A DNA stretch of 64,000 nucleotides from Caldanaerovirga acetigignens. GTDB lineage: Bacteria > Bacillota > Thermosediminibacteria > Thermosediminibacterales > Thermosediminibacteraceae. The stretch's first letter is position 1; every line of letters begins with the position of its first letter. The position numbers and the translations under genes are program-made. The stretch is taken from assembly GCF_900142995.1 (NCBI RefSeq), contig NZ_FRCR01000002.1:169768-233767 (forward strand). The letters are read 5' to 3'. The notes below the pieces were generated by a model, which searched no databases, had not been told where the DNA came from, and was given only the letters and a program-made list of their open reading frames with translations. Below are positions 9,145 through 17,841 of this stretch, piece by piece.

Positions 9145-10066
9145 AATTTTTACGGGAAACGCCAATGTGGAGCTCGCACGGGAAATAGCCAGGAATCTCG
9201 GAATCGAAGTAGGGGATGCGGTAGTAAACACATTCAGTGACGGGGAAATTCAGGTAAAGATTAACGAAAGCGTGAGGGGGGCCGACGTCTTTGTAGTTCA
9301 GCCATTGAGCTATCCAGTGAACGACCATTTGATGGAACTATTGATAATGTTGGATGCTTTCAAAAGGGCTTCTGCATGGCGCATTACAGCCGTAATACCG
9401 TATTACGGTTATGCTAGGCAGGACCGGAAGATAAGGGCACGTGACCCCATAACTGCAAAGTTGGTGGCAGACCTCATCTCAACTGCAGGAGCTCACAGGG
9501 TATTGACTATGGACCTTCATGCCGGCCAAATCCAGGGATTTTTCGATTTCCCGGTAGATCATTTGATGGCGGTGCCGATACTGGCTGACTACTTCAGGAA
9601 AAAGGGAATAGAAGACCCGGTGGTGGTGTCACCTGACGTGGGTGGAGTTACCAGGGCAAGGGAACTGGCCACAAGGCTGGGCGCATCCATCGCCATAATA
9701 GATAAGCGAAGACCCGAACCCAATATGGCCGAAATAATGAATGTAATAGGAAAAGTGAAGGGCAAGACAGTAATTATGATAGACGACATCATAGATACGG
9801 CGGGCACCATAACACTGGGAGCCCAGGCCTTGCTGGAACACGGGGCAAAAGAAATCTACGCCTGCTGTACCCATCCGGTGCTCTCGGGGCCGGCCATTGA
9901 GAGGCTTTCTGCCTCGCCCATAAAAGAAATTGTGGTGACAAACACCATACCGTTGAGAGAACACCAGAAAATTGACAAAATTAAGGTTTTGTCAGTAGCA
10001 CAGACATTTGCCGAAGCGATAAAACGCATCCATAACAACGAATCGGTGAGCACTCTTTTTGATTGA
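9128..10066 (+). CDS. prs: ribose-phosphate pyrophosphokinase
   Basis: Prs makes PRPP from ribose-5-phosphate and ATP, feeding nucleotide, His and Trp synthesis and acting as effector source for PurR. The ATP site region [11 protein letters not shown], the flexible loop, and the PRPP loop DDIIDTAGT at about 219-227 are all present. At 312 residues the length is normal. ATG 9128 follows AAGGAGGG and lies inside the end of glmU. Confidence 0.97.
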   Translation: MENRLEIFTGNANVELAREIARNLGIEVGDAVVNTFSDGEIQVKINESVRGADVFVVQPLSYPVNDHLMELLIMLDAFKRASAWRITAVIPYYGYARQDRKIRARDPITAKLVADLISTAGAHRVLTMDLHAGQIQGFFDFPVDHLMAVPILADYFRKKGIEDPVVVSPDVGGVTRARELATRLGASIAIIDKRRPEPNMAEIMNVIGKVKGKTVIMIDDIIDTAGTITLGAQALLEHGAKEIYACCTHPVLSGPAIERLSASPIKEIVVTNTIPLREHQKIDKIKVLSVAQTFAEAIKRIHNNESVSTLFD

Positions 10067-10068
10067 TA

Positions 10069-10097
10069 TTGATTTATTGTGACAAAAAGGTTATACT
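10069..10097 (+). promoter_or_regulatory. sigma-A promoter of rplY (ctc)
   Basis: TTGATT (10069-10074), 17-base spacer, TATACT (10092-10097), lying right after the prs stop. Confidence 0.7.
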
Positions 10098-10128
10098 AAT
10101 GTCCGTAATTAAGAAAGGAGGAAGGATG

Positions 10129-10758
10129 ATGGCTCAGGTAAGTCTTGCAGTTGAAGAGAGAAAGCTTGCTGGAAAAGGCCATTTAAACGAGCTCAGAAAA
10201 AGCGGCAAAATACCCGGGGTACTTTACGGAAAGAACATAGAGACAAAAGCTGTTGCCGTAGACGCCAAAGAAATAAATAAATTGTTTAAAACTCACGGCG
10301 AAGGCGTTCTTATCGATTTAATACTGGGTGAAGAAAAATACCCGGTTATCATTAAAGAAATCCAGAGGGACCACTTAAAGGGCGTTATTACTCACATAGA
10401 CTTTTACCGGGTGTCCATGACGGACAAAATTGAGGTAGACTTGCCCATTATCCTGAAAGGTGAGCCGGAGGGCGTCAAGGCCGGCGGCGTGCTGCAGCAC
10501 CAGTTGCATGAACTGACTATAGAAGCATTGCCGACAGACATACCCGAATTCATCGAAGTGGACATTTCTCACCTTAAGATAGGCGATGTTTTAATGGTCA
10601 AAGACATTAAGCTGAGCGAAAAGATAACGGTCCTAGATGACCCGGAGGAAGTGATCGTCACTGTGCTCGCGCCGACCATTGAAGAAGAGGAAGCGCCTGC
10701 CGGAGAATCTGCGGAGCCGGAAGTAGTGAGCAAGGGCAAGGAAAAGAAAGAGGAGTGA
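10129..10758 (+). CDS. rplY: 50S ribosomal protein L25 / general stress protein Ctc
   Basis: An L25/TL5/Ctc protein that binds 5S rRNA in the large subunit. The N-terminal L25 domain (about 1-92) contains LRKSGKIPGVLYGKN and IKEIQRDHLKGVITHIDF; a C-terminal TL5-type beta domain runs from about 100 to 185, followed by an acidic then Lys-rich tail. ATG 10129 is preferred over ATG 10126 because AGGAGG at 10116-10121 then has seven-base spacing; start MAQVSL also fits the family. It has its own sigma-A promoter and a terminator, in the usual position between prs and pth. Confidence 0.95.
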   Translation: MAQVSLAVEERKLAGKGHLNELRKSGKIPGVLYGKNIETKAVAVDAKEINKLFKTHGEGVLIDLILGEEKYPVIIKEIQRDHLKGVITHIDFYRVSMTDKIEVDLPIILKGEPEGVKAGGVLQHQLHELTIEALPTDIPEFIEVDISHLKIGDVLMVKDIKLSEKITVLDDPEEVIVTVLAPTIEEEEAPAGESAEPEVVSKGKEKKEE

Positions 10759-10763
10759 TTTTG

Positions 10764-10791
10764 GCGCAACAAAATGTTGCGCTTTTCTTTT
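10764..10791 (+). terminator. terminator after rplY
   Basis: GCGCAACA (10764-10771) pairs with TGTTGCGC (10775-10782); loop AAA; followed by TTTTCTTTT. Confidence 0.9.
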
Positions 10792-10808
10792 ACCGGAGGT
10801 GGAACGTT

Positions 10809-11372
10809 TTGTTTTTGATAGTCGGACTGGGAAATCCGGGCAAAGAATATGAGAATACCAGGCATAATGTGGGATTTAAGGTGCTTGAAAAAATTTCCGA
10901 AAAACTTGGTGTGAAGGTGGACAAGATTAAGTTCAAAGGACTTTTTGGAGAAGCTACCTACGGAGGAGAGAAAATCATCCTCCTGAAACCGATGACTTTT
11001 ATGAACCTTTCTGGCCAAAGTGTAGGGGAGGCGGTGAGGTATTATAAAGTCCCTTCGGAAAACCTAATTGTGATTTACGACGATATGGACCTTCCGGTTG
11101 GGAGGCTCAGAATAAGGAGAAAGGGCAGCTCGGGTGGACATAAGGGTATGGAATCCATAATATCCTGTTTATCAAGCGAGGATTTTCTAAGGATAAGGGT
11201 GGGCATCGGGAGGCCAAAAGGCGATGTGGTCGATCATGTGTTAGGAAATTTCGATCCTGAAGAAAATCAAGCTGTAGAATCTGCAATAGAAGCCGCAGCA
11301 GATGCTGCCCTCGCTATAGTAAAGGAAGGGGTACAAGAGGCCATGAACAGGTATAACGGATTTATGCCTTAA
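10809..11372 (+). CDS. pth: peptidyl-tRNA hydrolase
   Basis: Pth cleaves peptidyl-tRNA released by drop-off and recycles tRNA. The start TTG 10809 gives MFLIVGLGNPGKEYENTRHN, the standard family N-terminus with the catalytic His in TRHN; GGAGGT lies eight bases upstream. Further motifs are KPMTFMNLSGQ, YDDMDLP and GHKGMESI. The 187 residues are typical. In Bacillus (as spoVC) it lies close to mfd; here about 29 kb of other genes intervene. Confidence 0.96.
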   Translation: MFLIVGLGNPGKEYENTRHNVGFKVLEKISEKLGVKVDKIKFKGLFGEATYGGEKIILLKPMTFMNLSGQSVGEAVRYYKVPSENLIVIYDDMDLPVGRLRIRRKGSSGGHKGMESIISCLSSEDFLRIRVGIGRPKGDVVDHVLGNFDPEENQAVESAIEAAADAALAIVKEGVQEAMNRYNGFMP

Positions 11373-11423
11373 ACCATATATTGTTATAAAAGGCATACAA
11401 TTACCTGGAATTAAACTAAATCC

Positions 11424-11434
11424 CCTGGTATAAT
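11424..11434 (+). promoter_or_regulatory. extended -10 promoter before the GH130 gene
   Basis: TGGTATAAT (11426-11434) is an extended -10 element about 45 bases upstream of the start; no good -35 is seen. Confidence 0.45.
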
Positions 11435-11479
11435 AAAATACTGTATTTTAGTTAAAACAACTTCCAGAGGGAGAGGGAA

Positions 11480-12403
11480 ATGATAAGGCTAGAGAGGCTT
11501 ACCGAAAAACCTATTCTTGAGCCAAAACGAAATGGAGAAGCGGAGAGCGAATGGGAGAGGGCAGCGGTGTTCAACTGCGCTGCCATTTATGACAACGGCC
11601 TTTTCCACCTGATTTACAGAGCTTCAAACATAGGCCCCCATGAGAAATACGGGCGGTACATTTCGAGGTTGGGTTACGCGGTAAGCACCGATGGCTTGAA
11701 TTTTAACAGGCTACGGGCTCCAATAATCACAAACGACCAGCCTCACGAACAGAGAGGATGTGAGGATCCACGGGTAGTCAAGATTGGCGATACCTATTAT
11801 ATGATGTACGTGGCATTCGGCGGAAGATTCGACGGCGACTGGCGTATATGTCTTGCAACTTCCAAAAACCTCATTAAATGGGAAAAACACGGAATAGTGC
11901 TCGATGAGCCAAATAAAAACGCCTCGCTCTTCCCAGAAAAAATAAACGGAAAGTTCGTCATGCTTCACCGCAGATACCCGAATATTTGGATAGCTTTCTC
12001 AGAAGATTTAAAAGCATGGCACGACCACAGACCCATTTTAGAGCCTGTGAAAGGTACGTGGCAGAGCGCAAGAGTAGGCATAGCAGGACCCCCTATAAAG
12101 ACCCAGGACGGCTGGTTTTTGATATACCATGCAGCCGACTCAAAAAATACGTACAGGCTTGGAGCTGCTCTTTTGGACCTCGAAGATCCTTCGAAAGTTT
12201 TAGCGAGGCAGGAAGACCCCATAATGGAGCCGCAGCTTTCATGGGAAAAAGAAGGATATGTGCCGAATGTAGTCTTCAGTTGCGGACATGCTGTAAAGGG
12301 CGACGACATATACATCTACTATGCAGGGGCGGATAGCGCTATAGGGGTGGCATATTTAAACAAAGCAGACATAAAGTTTAGGAGGGCAAGGGCTGTAGCA
12401 TAA
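11480..12403 (+). CDS. GH130 family glycoside phosphorylase / hydrolase
   Basis: A 307-residue five-bladed beta-propeller protein of the GH130 family, mostly beta-mannoside phosphorylases that split mannosides with phosphate to give mannose-1-phosphate. The catalytic GCEDPR motif is at 93-98. It has FNCAAIYDNGLFHLIYRA near the N-terminus, LGYAVSTDG, and a phosphate-contact type region near HRRYPNIWIA. There is no signal peptide, so it acts in the cytoplasm on imported oligosaccharides. It lies just upstream of the mannitol operon but has its own promoter and terminator. The exact linkage specificity cannot be read here. Confidence 0.85.
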   Translation: MIRLERLTEKPILEPKRNGEAESEWERAAVFNCAAIYDNGLFHLIYRASNIGPHEKYGRYISRLGYAVSTDGLNFNRLRAPIITNDQPHEQRGCEDPRVVKIGDTYYMMYVAFGGRFDGDWRICLATSKNLIKWEKHGIVLDEPNKNASLFPEKINGKFVMLHRRYPNIWIAFSEDLKAWHDHRPILEPVKGTWQSARVGIAGPPIKTQDGWFLIYHAADSKNTYRLGAALLDLEDPSKVLARQEDPIMEPQLSWEKEGYVPNVVFSCGHAVKGDDIYIYYAGADSAIGVAYLNKADIKFRRARAVA

Positions 12404-12404
12404 T

Positions 12405-12430
12405 AAAGCCGGCGAAAAGTGCCGGCTTTT
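12405..12430 (+). terminator. terminator after GH130 gene
   Basis: AAAGCCGGC (12405-12413) pairs with GCCGGCTTT (12421-12429), seven-base loop, short T run. Confidence 0.85.
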
Positions 12431-12434
12431 AAAA

Positions 12435-12457
12435 TTGTCACCGTCTGATGGGGACAG
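12435..12457 (+). promoter_or_regulatory. MtlR-like operator, upstream copy
   Basis: TTGTCACC-7-GGGGACAG is an imperfect inverted repeat, centred near 12446, about 19 bases before the mtlA -35 box. The TTGTCAC arm and its mirror resemble the MtlR site TTGNCACA-N4-TGTGNCAA as I recall it. Its place upstream of -35 suits an activator. Confidence 0.6.
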
Positions 12458-12475
12458 ACCTTTATTATCTTTTTA

Positions 12476-12504
12476 TTGCACCGTAAAGAAATAGAGGATA
12501 TAAT
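12476..12504 (+). promoter_or_regulatory. sigma-A promoter of the mtl operon
   Basis: TTGCAC (12476-12481), 17-base spacer, TATAAT (12499-12504), about 78 bases before the mtlA start. Confidence 0.75.
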
Positions 12505-12537
12505 AAAATCAGAAAATATAAGAAATTCATAAAATAA

Positions 12538-12558
12538 TGTCACCATCTATTGGTGACA
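12538..12558 (+). promoter_or_regulatory. MtlR-like operator, downstream copy
   Basis: TGTCACCA-TCTAT-TGGTGACA is a perfect 8+8 inverted repeat centred at 12548, between the promoter and the mtlA ribosome site. It is 102 bases from the centre of the upstream copy, about ten helical turns. Confidence 0.6.
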
Positions 12559-12581
12559 AAATTTAAGAGGAGGGTGAATTT

Positions 12582-13943
12582 ATGAGGGCAAAAATTCAGG
12601 CTTTTGGGAGATTTTTAAGCGGAATGGTGATGCCCAACATCGGTGCCTTTATAGCGTGGGGGCTTATAACTGCGTTTTTTATCCCCACTGGCTGGACTCC
12701 CAATGAACACCTGGGCAAATTAGTAGGCCCCATGATTACTTATCTACTTCCGCTGTTAATAGGTTATACAGGCGGAAAGATGGTGCACGATGTGAGGGGT
12801 GGTGTCGTCGGCGCTGTAGCCACTATGGGCGTAATAGTGGGCTCGGATATACCAATGTTCATGGGTGCGATGATAATGGGTCCACTAGGCGGATACGTTA
12901 TAAAAAAGGTGGACGAAGCATTGAAAGACAGGATACCGGCCGGATTTGAGATGCTGGTGAACAACTTTTCTGCAGGAATTGTAGGCATGATAGTCACGAT
13001 TCTGGCATATTCTGCCATAGGCCCGGTGGTTTTGGGTCTCAACAAGGTCCTGGCTGCAGGAGTTCAGGCCATAGTGAATATGGGACTTTTACCTCTTGCT
13101 TCTATATTCATAGAGCCTGGCAAAATATTGTTTTTAAACAACGCCATTAACCACGGGATTTTGGGACCACTAGGAGTGGCGGAAGTCGCCCAGAAAGGCA
13201 AGTCCATTTTCTTCCTGCTCGAGACTAACCCGGGGCCTGGTTTGGGAGTGCTCCTGGCCTACTGGCTCGTGGGTAAGGGGATGGCTAAGCAGTCTGCGCC
13301 CGGTGCGATAATTATACACTTTTTTGGCGGAATCCACGAGATTTACTTCCCGTACGTACTAATGAATCCGATACTGGTGATCGCTGTGATCCTGGGCGGA
13401 GCTGCCGGTGTGTTCACCTTTGCCGCCCTTGGTGCGGGGCTTGTGGCGACCCCATCGCCGGGAAGCATTTTCGCGGAAATAGCTATGGCACCTAAAGGCG
13501 GCCTAATTCCGGTGTTGGCAGGTATCGCGCTTTCGGCTTTGGTGTCCTTTCTTGTGTCTTCCCTGCTTCTAAAGCGTTTCGCTCAGGACGAGGAAGACCT
13601 GGATGCTGCAAAGCAGATGGTGAGCCAGCTTAAAGGCGGAAGGGCACACGAGGTAACAAAAAGGCCAAAAATAAGAAAAATAGTTTTTGCCTGCGATGGT
13701 GGCATGGGTTCATCAGCCATGGGTGCTTCGGTCTTGAGAAGGAAAATCAAGGAAGCAGGTTTGGATATTGAAGTAGTGCACACCGCCATAAACGAAATTC
13801 CGGAAGACGCCGATATAGTAATTACGCACAGAGAACTTACTGCGCGGGCAAAAGCAAAAGTCCCCGGTGCAGAGCATGTATCAATCGAAACTTTCGTGAA
13901 TAATCCGATATACGATGAACTGGTCGATAGGTTGAAAAAATGA
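12582..13943 (+). CDS. mtlA: mannitol-specific PTS enzyme IICB
   Basis: MtlA imports mannitol across the membrane and phosphorylates it to mannitol-1-phosphate. The hydrophobic IIC part (about 1-340) has many membrane segments and the conserved GGIHEIYFPYVL. The cytoplasmic IIB domain (about 365-453) has the phosphorylation site FACDGGMGSSAMG with Cys 371. There is no IIA domain, which is the separate mtlF product. The 453 residues are typical for an IICB form. ATG 12582 follows AGAGGAGGG. The order mtlA-mtlR-mtlF-mtlD matches Geobacillus stearothermophilus. Confidence 0.96.
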   Translation: MRAKIQAFGRFLSGMVMPNIGAFIAWGLITAFFIPTGWTPNEHLGKLVGPMITYLLPLLIGYTGGKMVHDVRGGVVGAVATMGVIVGSDIPMFMGAMIMGPLGGYVIKKVDEALKDRIPAGFEMLVNNFSAGIVGMIVTILAYSAIGPVVLGLNKVLAAGVQAIVNMGLLPLASIFIEPGKILFLNNAINHGILGPLGVAEVAQKGKSIFFLLETNPGPGLGVLLAYWLVGKGMAKQSAPGAIIIHFFGGIHEIYFPYVLMNPILVIAVILGGAAGVFTFAALGAGLVATPSPGSIFAEIAMAPKGGLIPVLAGIALSALVSFLVSSLLLKRFAQDEEDLDAAKQMVSQLKGGRAHEVTKRPKIRKIVFACDGGMGSSAMGASVLRRKIKEAGLDIEVVHTAINEIPEDADIVITHRELTARAKAKVPGAEHVSIETFVNNPIYDELVDRLKK

Positions 13944-13963
13944 TGAAAAAAGGAAATAATATG

Positions 13964-13997
13964 GAGTAACAGCTCAAGCTGTTACTCTCATTTTTTC
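13964..13997 (+). terminator. terminator between mtlA and mtlR
   Basis: A perfect 10-bp stem GAGTAACAGC (13964-13973) / GCTGTTACTC (13978-13987) with loop TCAA and then CATTTTTT. Partial readthrough would lower expression of mtlR, mtlF and mtlD relative to mtlA. Confidence 0.88.
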
Positions 13998-14000
13998 AAG

Positions 14001-16046
14001 ATGGTGATGAACGTGAGTTTTACCAGGCGGCAAAGGAAAATAATAAGGGTGTTGTTTGAAGGGCAGGCTACTGCCGAAAAGCTCGCAAGTATTTTAGGGG
14101 TTAGCAGGCGAACGATTCTCAGAGACTTACCCGGGCTTTCTGATAAATTGAAGGCCTATGGGATAAAACTCCAGAGAAAATCAGGGAAGGGCATAAGCCT
14201 GGAAGGCGAAAGCGATTCCCTTGAAAATCTGAAACGGGACATAGAGAAAGCCTATCAAGATGAAAGGGTAACCCATGAGGAGAGGCAAAAGCTTATCATT
14301 TTGTTTTTGCTGGAGAACAAGGAGCCTCAAAAACTATACAGCCTGGCAAAGGAGTTTGGAGTTACGGAAGCTACGATAAGCAACGACTTAGATGAAGTGG
14401 AAGAATTGCTCTCTGAATATGGACTGAAGCTTGTGAGGAGGCCGGGACTTGGGGTTTTTATAAAAGGACCCGAAAAAAATATAAGGCACCTCATTACCGA
14501 GCTTTTTTACGAATACTTCGATGAAACGCAACTGGTGAGGCTTATAAGAGAGAATCTGAAGGGGGTTTTAAAGAATGAAGATTGGGTTGAGAGGATAAAA
14601 GGTAGGTTTTTTGGTTTTATTGAGAAAAATTGGCTTGAAAGTGTAGAAAGTATTTTAAAAAAGACCATTGAAGAAAACGGAATAAACTTAGCGGACAGCG
14701 CGTATGCCGGCTTGCTGGTCCACGTAGCCCTTGCTTTGAAAAGGTTAAAAAACGGAGAGGTTATATCAATAGATGGTGCGCTCCTTTCTGCAATGAGAGG
14801 GACCAAGGAGTTCGAACTAGCAGCTCGGCTTGCAAGTCGGCTGGAAACGACTTTTGGAGTAAAAATTCCTGAAGAAGAACTTGGCTATATAACAATGCAT
14901 CTTTTGGGGGCTAAACTCCGCGCCGGGGATGAAGACTTCAGGGAACTTTTTGTAATGGACCACCAGGAAGCTGTGGAAGCTTCTTTGGAAATCCTAAAAG
15001 AAGCGGGCAGGGAACTGAAGCGGGACCTGGCAGGGGATGCTAGGGCTGTAGAAGATTTGGCAATGCACTTGAAGCCCGCTCTCGTTAGAATGAGGATGGG
15101 AATGGAAATTAGAAACCCTATTCTTCCCCAGATAAAAGATGCCTACCCGGACCTCTTATGGGTGGCGAAAAAAGCTGCTCGGGTTTTGGAAAGTCGGTTT
15201 GGCGTTCAGGTTCCGGAGGAAGAGATAGGATATATAGCAATGCACATAGGTGCAGCTCTTGAGAGGAAGATAGAGAAGGCAGGGGTAGTGCTGGTATGCC
15301 CAAGCGGCATCGGAAGCGCCAGGATGCTGGCAAGTCGTATAAAGAAAGAGCTGCCGGATTTGGAAATCATCGATGTGGTTTCGCTGTTAGATTTGGAAAG
15401 GGCTCTGGAAAAACACCCCGAGACAGAGGCCGTGATATCTACCGTGCCTTTAGAAGAAGACAGGCTGCCGGTAATAGTGGTGTCTCCGCTATTATCCTAC
15501 GATGATGTGGAAAATATCAAGACTTTAATCAGGAAGAAGACTTTTTTGGATAAAAAAAGCTGCGAAAAGCAAAAGACGGGCGGCGATATAGCGTTTGAAC
15601 TGCTGGAACATTTTTCGCTGGAAAAAGTAAATACGGGAACTTTTGAGGAACTACTGGATGCCATAGGGGAAAAGATTAAGTCAAAGCCGGGGATAATTTC
15701 TGTATCGGAAGTGAAAAGGGATATTAATGAAAGAGAATTGAAGTCGGGGACTGCCGTGCCCGGGGCGGGAATCTCAGTGCTCCACGCCAGGACCGTTGGA
15801 GTAGAAAAGCCTTTTTTGGGACTTTTTCGCCTGGAAAAACCTCTTAAGATGAAAAGTATGGATGGTGGAATAGAGGATGTCAAGGCATGTCTTTTAATGC
15901 TACTTCCTAAAAAATCTTCGCCGAAAGAGATGGAGATAATGGGACGTATAAGCGCAGCTTTGATAGAAGAAGAAGGCTTTGCCGAATTGCTTAAAGACGG
16001 TGCTGATGTGGAAGTGATTAGGTCATTTATTAGGATTTTAAAATAG
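14001..16046 (+). CDS. mtlR: mannitol operon transcriptional activator MtlR (PRD, PTS-regulated)
   Basis: A multidomain PTS-controlled activator of 681 residues. In order: an HTH at about 5-60 (LASILGVSRRTILRDL), a second HTH at about 95-150, two PRD domains (about 180-280 and 300-400) with conserved His such as AIHI-like YIAMHIGAALE, a IIB-like domain with LVCPSGIGSARML (Cys 433) and a IIA-like domain with SVLHARTVG (His 595). These carry the phosphorylation sites by which HPr and EII sense mannitol. ATG 14001 and GTG 14013 are both possible starts; GGTGA at 14003 favours GTG 14013. Two matching operators lie before mtlA. Confidence 0.93.
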   Translation: MVMNVSFTRRQRKIIRVLFEGQATAEKLASILGVSRRTILRDLPGLSDKLKAYGIKLQRKSGKGISLEGESDSLENLKRDIEKAYQDERVTHEERQKLIILFLLENKEPQKLYSLAKEFGVTEATISNDLDEVEELLSEYGLKLVRRPGLGVFIKGPEKNIRHLITELFYEYFDETQLVRLIRENLKGVLKNEDWVERIKGRFFGFIEKNWLESVESILKKTIEENGINLADSAYAGLLVHVALALKRLKNGEVISIDGALLSAMRGTKEFELAARLASRLETTFGVKIPEEELGYITMHLLGAKLRAGDEDFRELFVMDHQEAVEASLEILKEAGRELKRDLAGDARAVEDLAMHLKPALVRMRMGMEIRNPILPQIKDAYPDLLWVAKKAARVLESRFGVQVPEEEIGYIAMHIGAALERKIEKAGVVLVCPSGIGSARMLASRIKKELPDLEIIDVVSLLDLERALEKHPETEAVISTVPLEEDRLPVIVVSPLLSYDDVENIKTLIRKKTFLDKKSCEKQKTGGDIAFELLEHFSLEKVNTGTFEELLDAIGEKIKSKPGIISVSEVKRDINERELKSGTAVPGAGISVLHARTVGVEKPFLGLFRLEKPLKMKSMDGGIEDVKACLLMLLPKKSSPKEMEIMGRISAALIEEEGFAELLKDGADVEVIRSFIRILK

Positions 16047-16056
16047 ATAGGGGGTA

Positions 16057-16527
16057 ATGAAGTTGGCGTTTGCTTTTTTCAGGAAAAAAGATGAATTGAT
16101 TAGCGAAAAGGCCGTTGCAGTAGGCGCGAAAGCTAAAGATAAATATGAAGCTATAGAAATAGTGGGTGAGTTACTGGTAAGAGAAGGGCATGTAGAACGT
16201 TCTTATATAGACGAAATGAAAAAGAGAGAGGAACTTTTATCCACGTATATTGGGAATGGGATTGCAATTCCTCATGGCGGAAGCGAAGCAAAAGAAAAGA
16301 TCAAAAAGAGCGGGCTTGCAGTGGCCCAGTTTCCTGAAGGAGTTGATTTCGGCAACGGGAACAAGGCGTATATAGTAATAGGAATAGCAGCAAAGGGCGA
16401 CGAACACCTTGATATTCTAGCAAATATTGCGACAGCCTGCGAAGATGAAAATAGGGTGAAAAAACTAGTAAAAACCAAGAATCCTAAAGAAATCATAAGG
16501 TTGCTGAAAGAAGGGTTTTCAAGATGA
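16057..16527 (+). CDS. mtlF: mannitol-specific PTS enzyme IIA
   Basis: MtlF carries phosphate from HPr to the IIB domain of MtlA. The 156 residues form a fructose/mannitol-type IIA domain with the phosphorylated His 73 in GNGIAIPHGGSEA. Conserved flanks VEFGNGNKAY-like DFGNGNKAYIVIGIAAKGDEHLDIL are present. ATG 16057 follows TAGGGGGT. It overlaps mtlD by four bases (ATGA). Confidence 0.95.
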   Translation: MKLAFAFFRKKDELISEKAVAVGAKAKDKYEAIEIVGELLVREGHVERSYIDEMKKREELLSTYIGNGIAIPHGGSEAKEKIKKSGLAVAQFPEGVDFGNGNKAYIVIGIAAKGDEHLDILANIATACEDENRVKKLVKTKNPKEIIRLLKEGFSR

Positions 16528-17660
16528 AGACGGCTGTTCATTTTGGTGCTGGCAACATAGGGCGGGGCTTCATAGGTTTTTTGCTTGCAAAGGCCGGGTA
16601 CCGTGTAGTATTTGTCGATATAAATCCCGGTTTGATAGAAGAGCTCAATAAAAGCGGTTCTTACAAGGTTTTGGAAAAGGGCGACGAGCTTAAGGTCCAT
16701 CTGGTTGAAGGCGTGGAGGGCATCCTGGCATCAGACGAGGAAATGGTCGCTGAAAAGATAATCGAGGCTCAGATAGTTACAACGGCGGTGGGGCCGGGTG
16801 TCTTGAAGGCTATAGCTCCTATTATAGCATCGGGTATTTCGCTCAGGTTAAAGCGTTCATCGAAGCCACTCAATGTTATTGCTTGCGAAAATATGGTGGG
16901 TGCATCTACTTTTTTAAAAGAAAAGGTCATGGAAAAACTTACACCTGAAGAAAGACAGGAGGCGATAAAAAAGGTGGGATTTCCTGATGCCTCGGTGGAC
17001 AGGATAGTTCCCCCTCAGGAAGGGACCTTTCTCCTTGATGTTTCAGTAGAACCGTACTTCGAATGGGTGGTGGATGCCGGAGGCTTTGCTGGGGAAATAC
17101 CGTCAATCCCGGGGATGAAAGCTGTTGATAACCTGCGGGCTTACGTAGAGCGAAAAATTTATACATTGAACACCGGACATGCAGTGGCGGCTTACCTCGG
17201 TTACCAAAAAGGTTACGGCACTATACTTGATGCGCTGAATGAAAAAAGTATACTTGAGACGGTCAGGGGGGCGATGGAAGAGTCGGGAACTTACCTGACG
17301 ACCAGATTTGGATTTGATAAAAAGGAGCACGGCAATTACATCGAAAGTACGTTGAGGCGTTTTCTAAATCCAGCTCTGAAAGATGCTGTAGTTCGTGTGG
17401 GGCGAAATCCTTTGAGAAAATTGGGCCCTGAAGACCGATTAATTTATCCGGCTATGAAAGCCCAGCAGCTCGGGATAACTCCCCATAATTTATGCAAGGG
17501 AATAGCCGCAGCCTTAAAATTCGACTATGAAGAGGATGAAGAAGCCCTCAAACTGCAGATGATGATTAAAGATGAAGGAATAGAGCAAGTTCTAAAAAAG
17601 GTATGTGGTATACCAGAAGAAAATCCATTATTCGAGATTATAAAAGGATATTTTTTATAA
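16524..17660 (+). CDS. mtlD: mannitol-1-phosphate 5-dehydrogenase
   Basis: MtlD oxidises mannitol-1-phosphate to fructose-6-phosphate with NAD. The N-terminal Rossmann motif GAGNIGRGFIG is at 8-18 and the family NTGHAVAAYLGY region near 215. At 378 residues it is standard. It overlaps mtlF by ATGA, and a terminator ends the operon, so imported mannitol goes straight to glycolysis. Confidence 0.97.
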   Translation: MKTAVHFGAGNIGRGFIGFLLAKAGYRVVFVDINPGLIEELNKSGSYKVLEKGDELKVHLVEGVEGILASDEEMVAEKIIEAQIVTTAVGPGVLKAIAPIIASGISLRLKRSSKPLNVIACENMVGASTFLKEKVMEKLTPEERQEAIKKVGFPDASVDRIVPPQEGTFLLDVSVEPYFEWVVDAGGFAGEIPSIPGMKAVDNLRAYVERKIYTLNTGHAVAAYLGYQKGYGTILDALNEKSILETVRGAMEESGTYLTTRFGFDKKEHGNYIESTLRRFLNPALKDAVVRVGRNPLRKLGPEDRLIYPAMKAQQLGITPHNLCKGIAAALKFDYEEDEEALKLQMMIKDEGIEQVLKKVCGIPEENPLFEIIKGYFL

Positions 17661-17678
17661 AAAGAAAAAAATCTCTAA

Positions 17679-17720
17679 AAAGCACTTCCTTGGCTAGATC
17701 CCAGGGGGTGCTTTATTTAT
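17679..17720 (+). terminator. terminator of the mtl operon
   Basis: AAAGCACTTCCTTGG pairs with CCCAGGGGGTGCTTT (two G-U pairs and one mismatch), loop of six, followed by ATTTATT. Confidence 0.75.
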
Positions 17721-17789
17721 TGCAGATTATACTAAGCTGGCTCGGGGGATAATGCTATTAGGGACATTTAAAAAATTGACGTTGACTTA

Positions 17790-17818
17790 TTGACAGCGAA
17801 AAACAAATAAAGTATAAT
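17790..17818 (+). promoter_or_regulatory. consensus sigma-A promoter of the selenoprotein gene
   Basis: TTGACA (17790-17795), 17-base spacer, TATAAT (17813-17818). This is a perfect consensus, 24 bases before the ATG, so the gene should be well transcribed. Confidence 0.85.
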
Positions 17819-17841
17819 AAAATTAAGCTGGAGGTGAAAAA

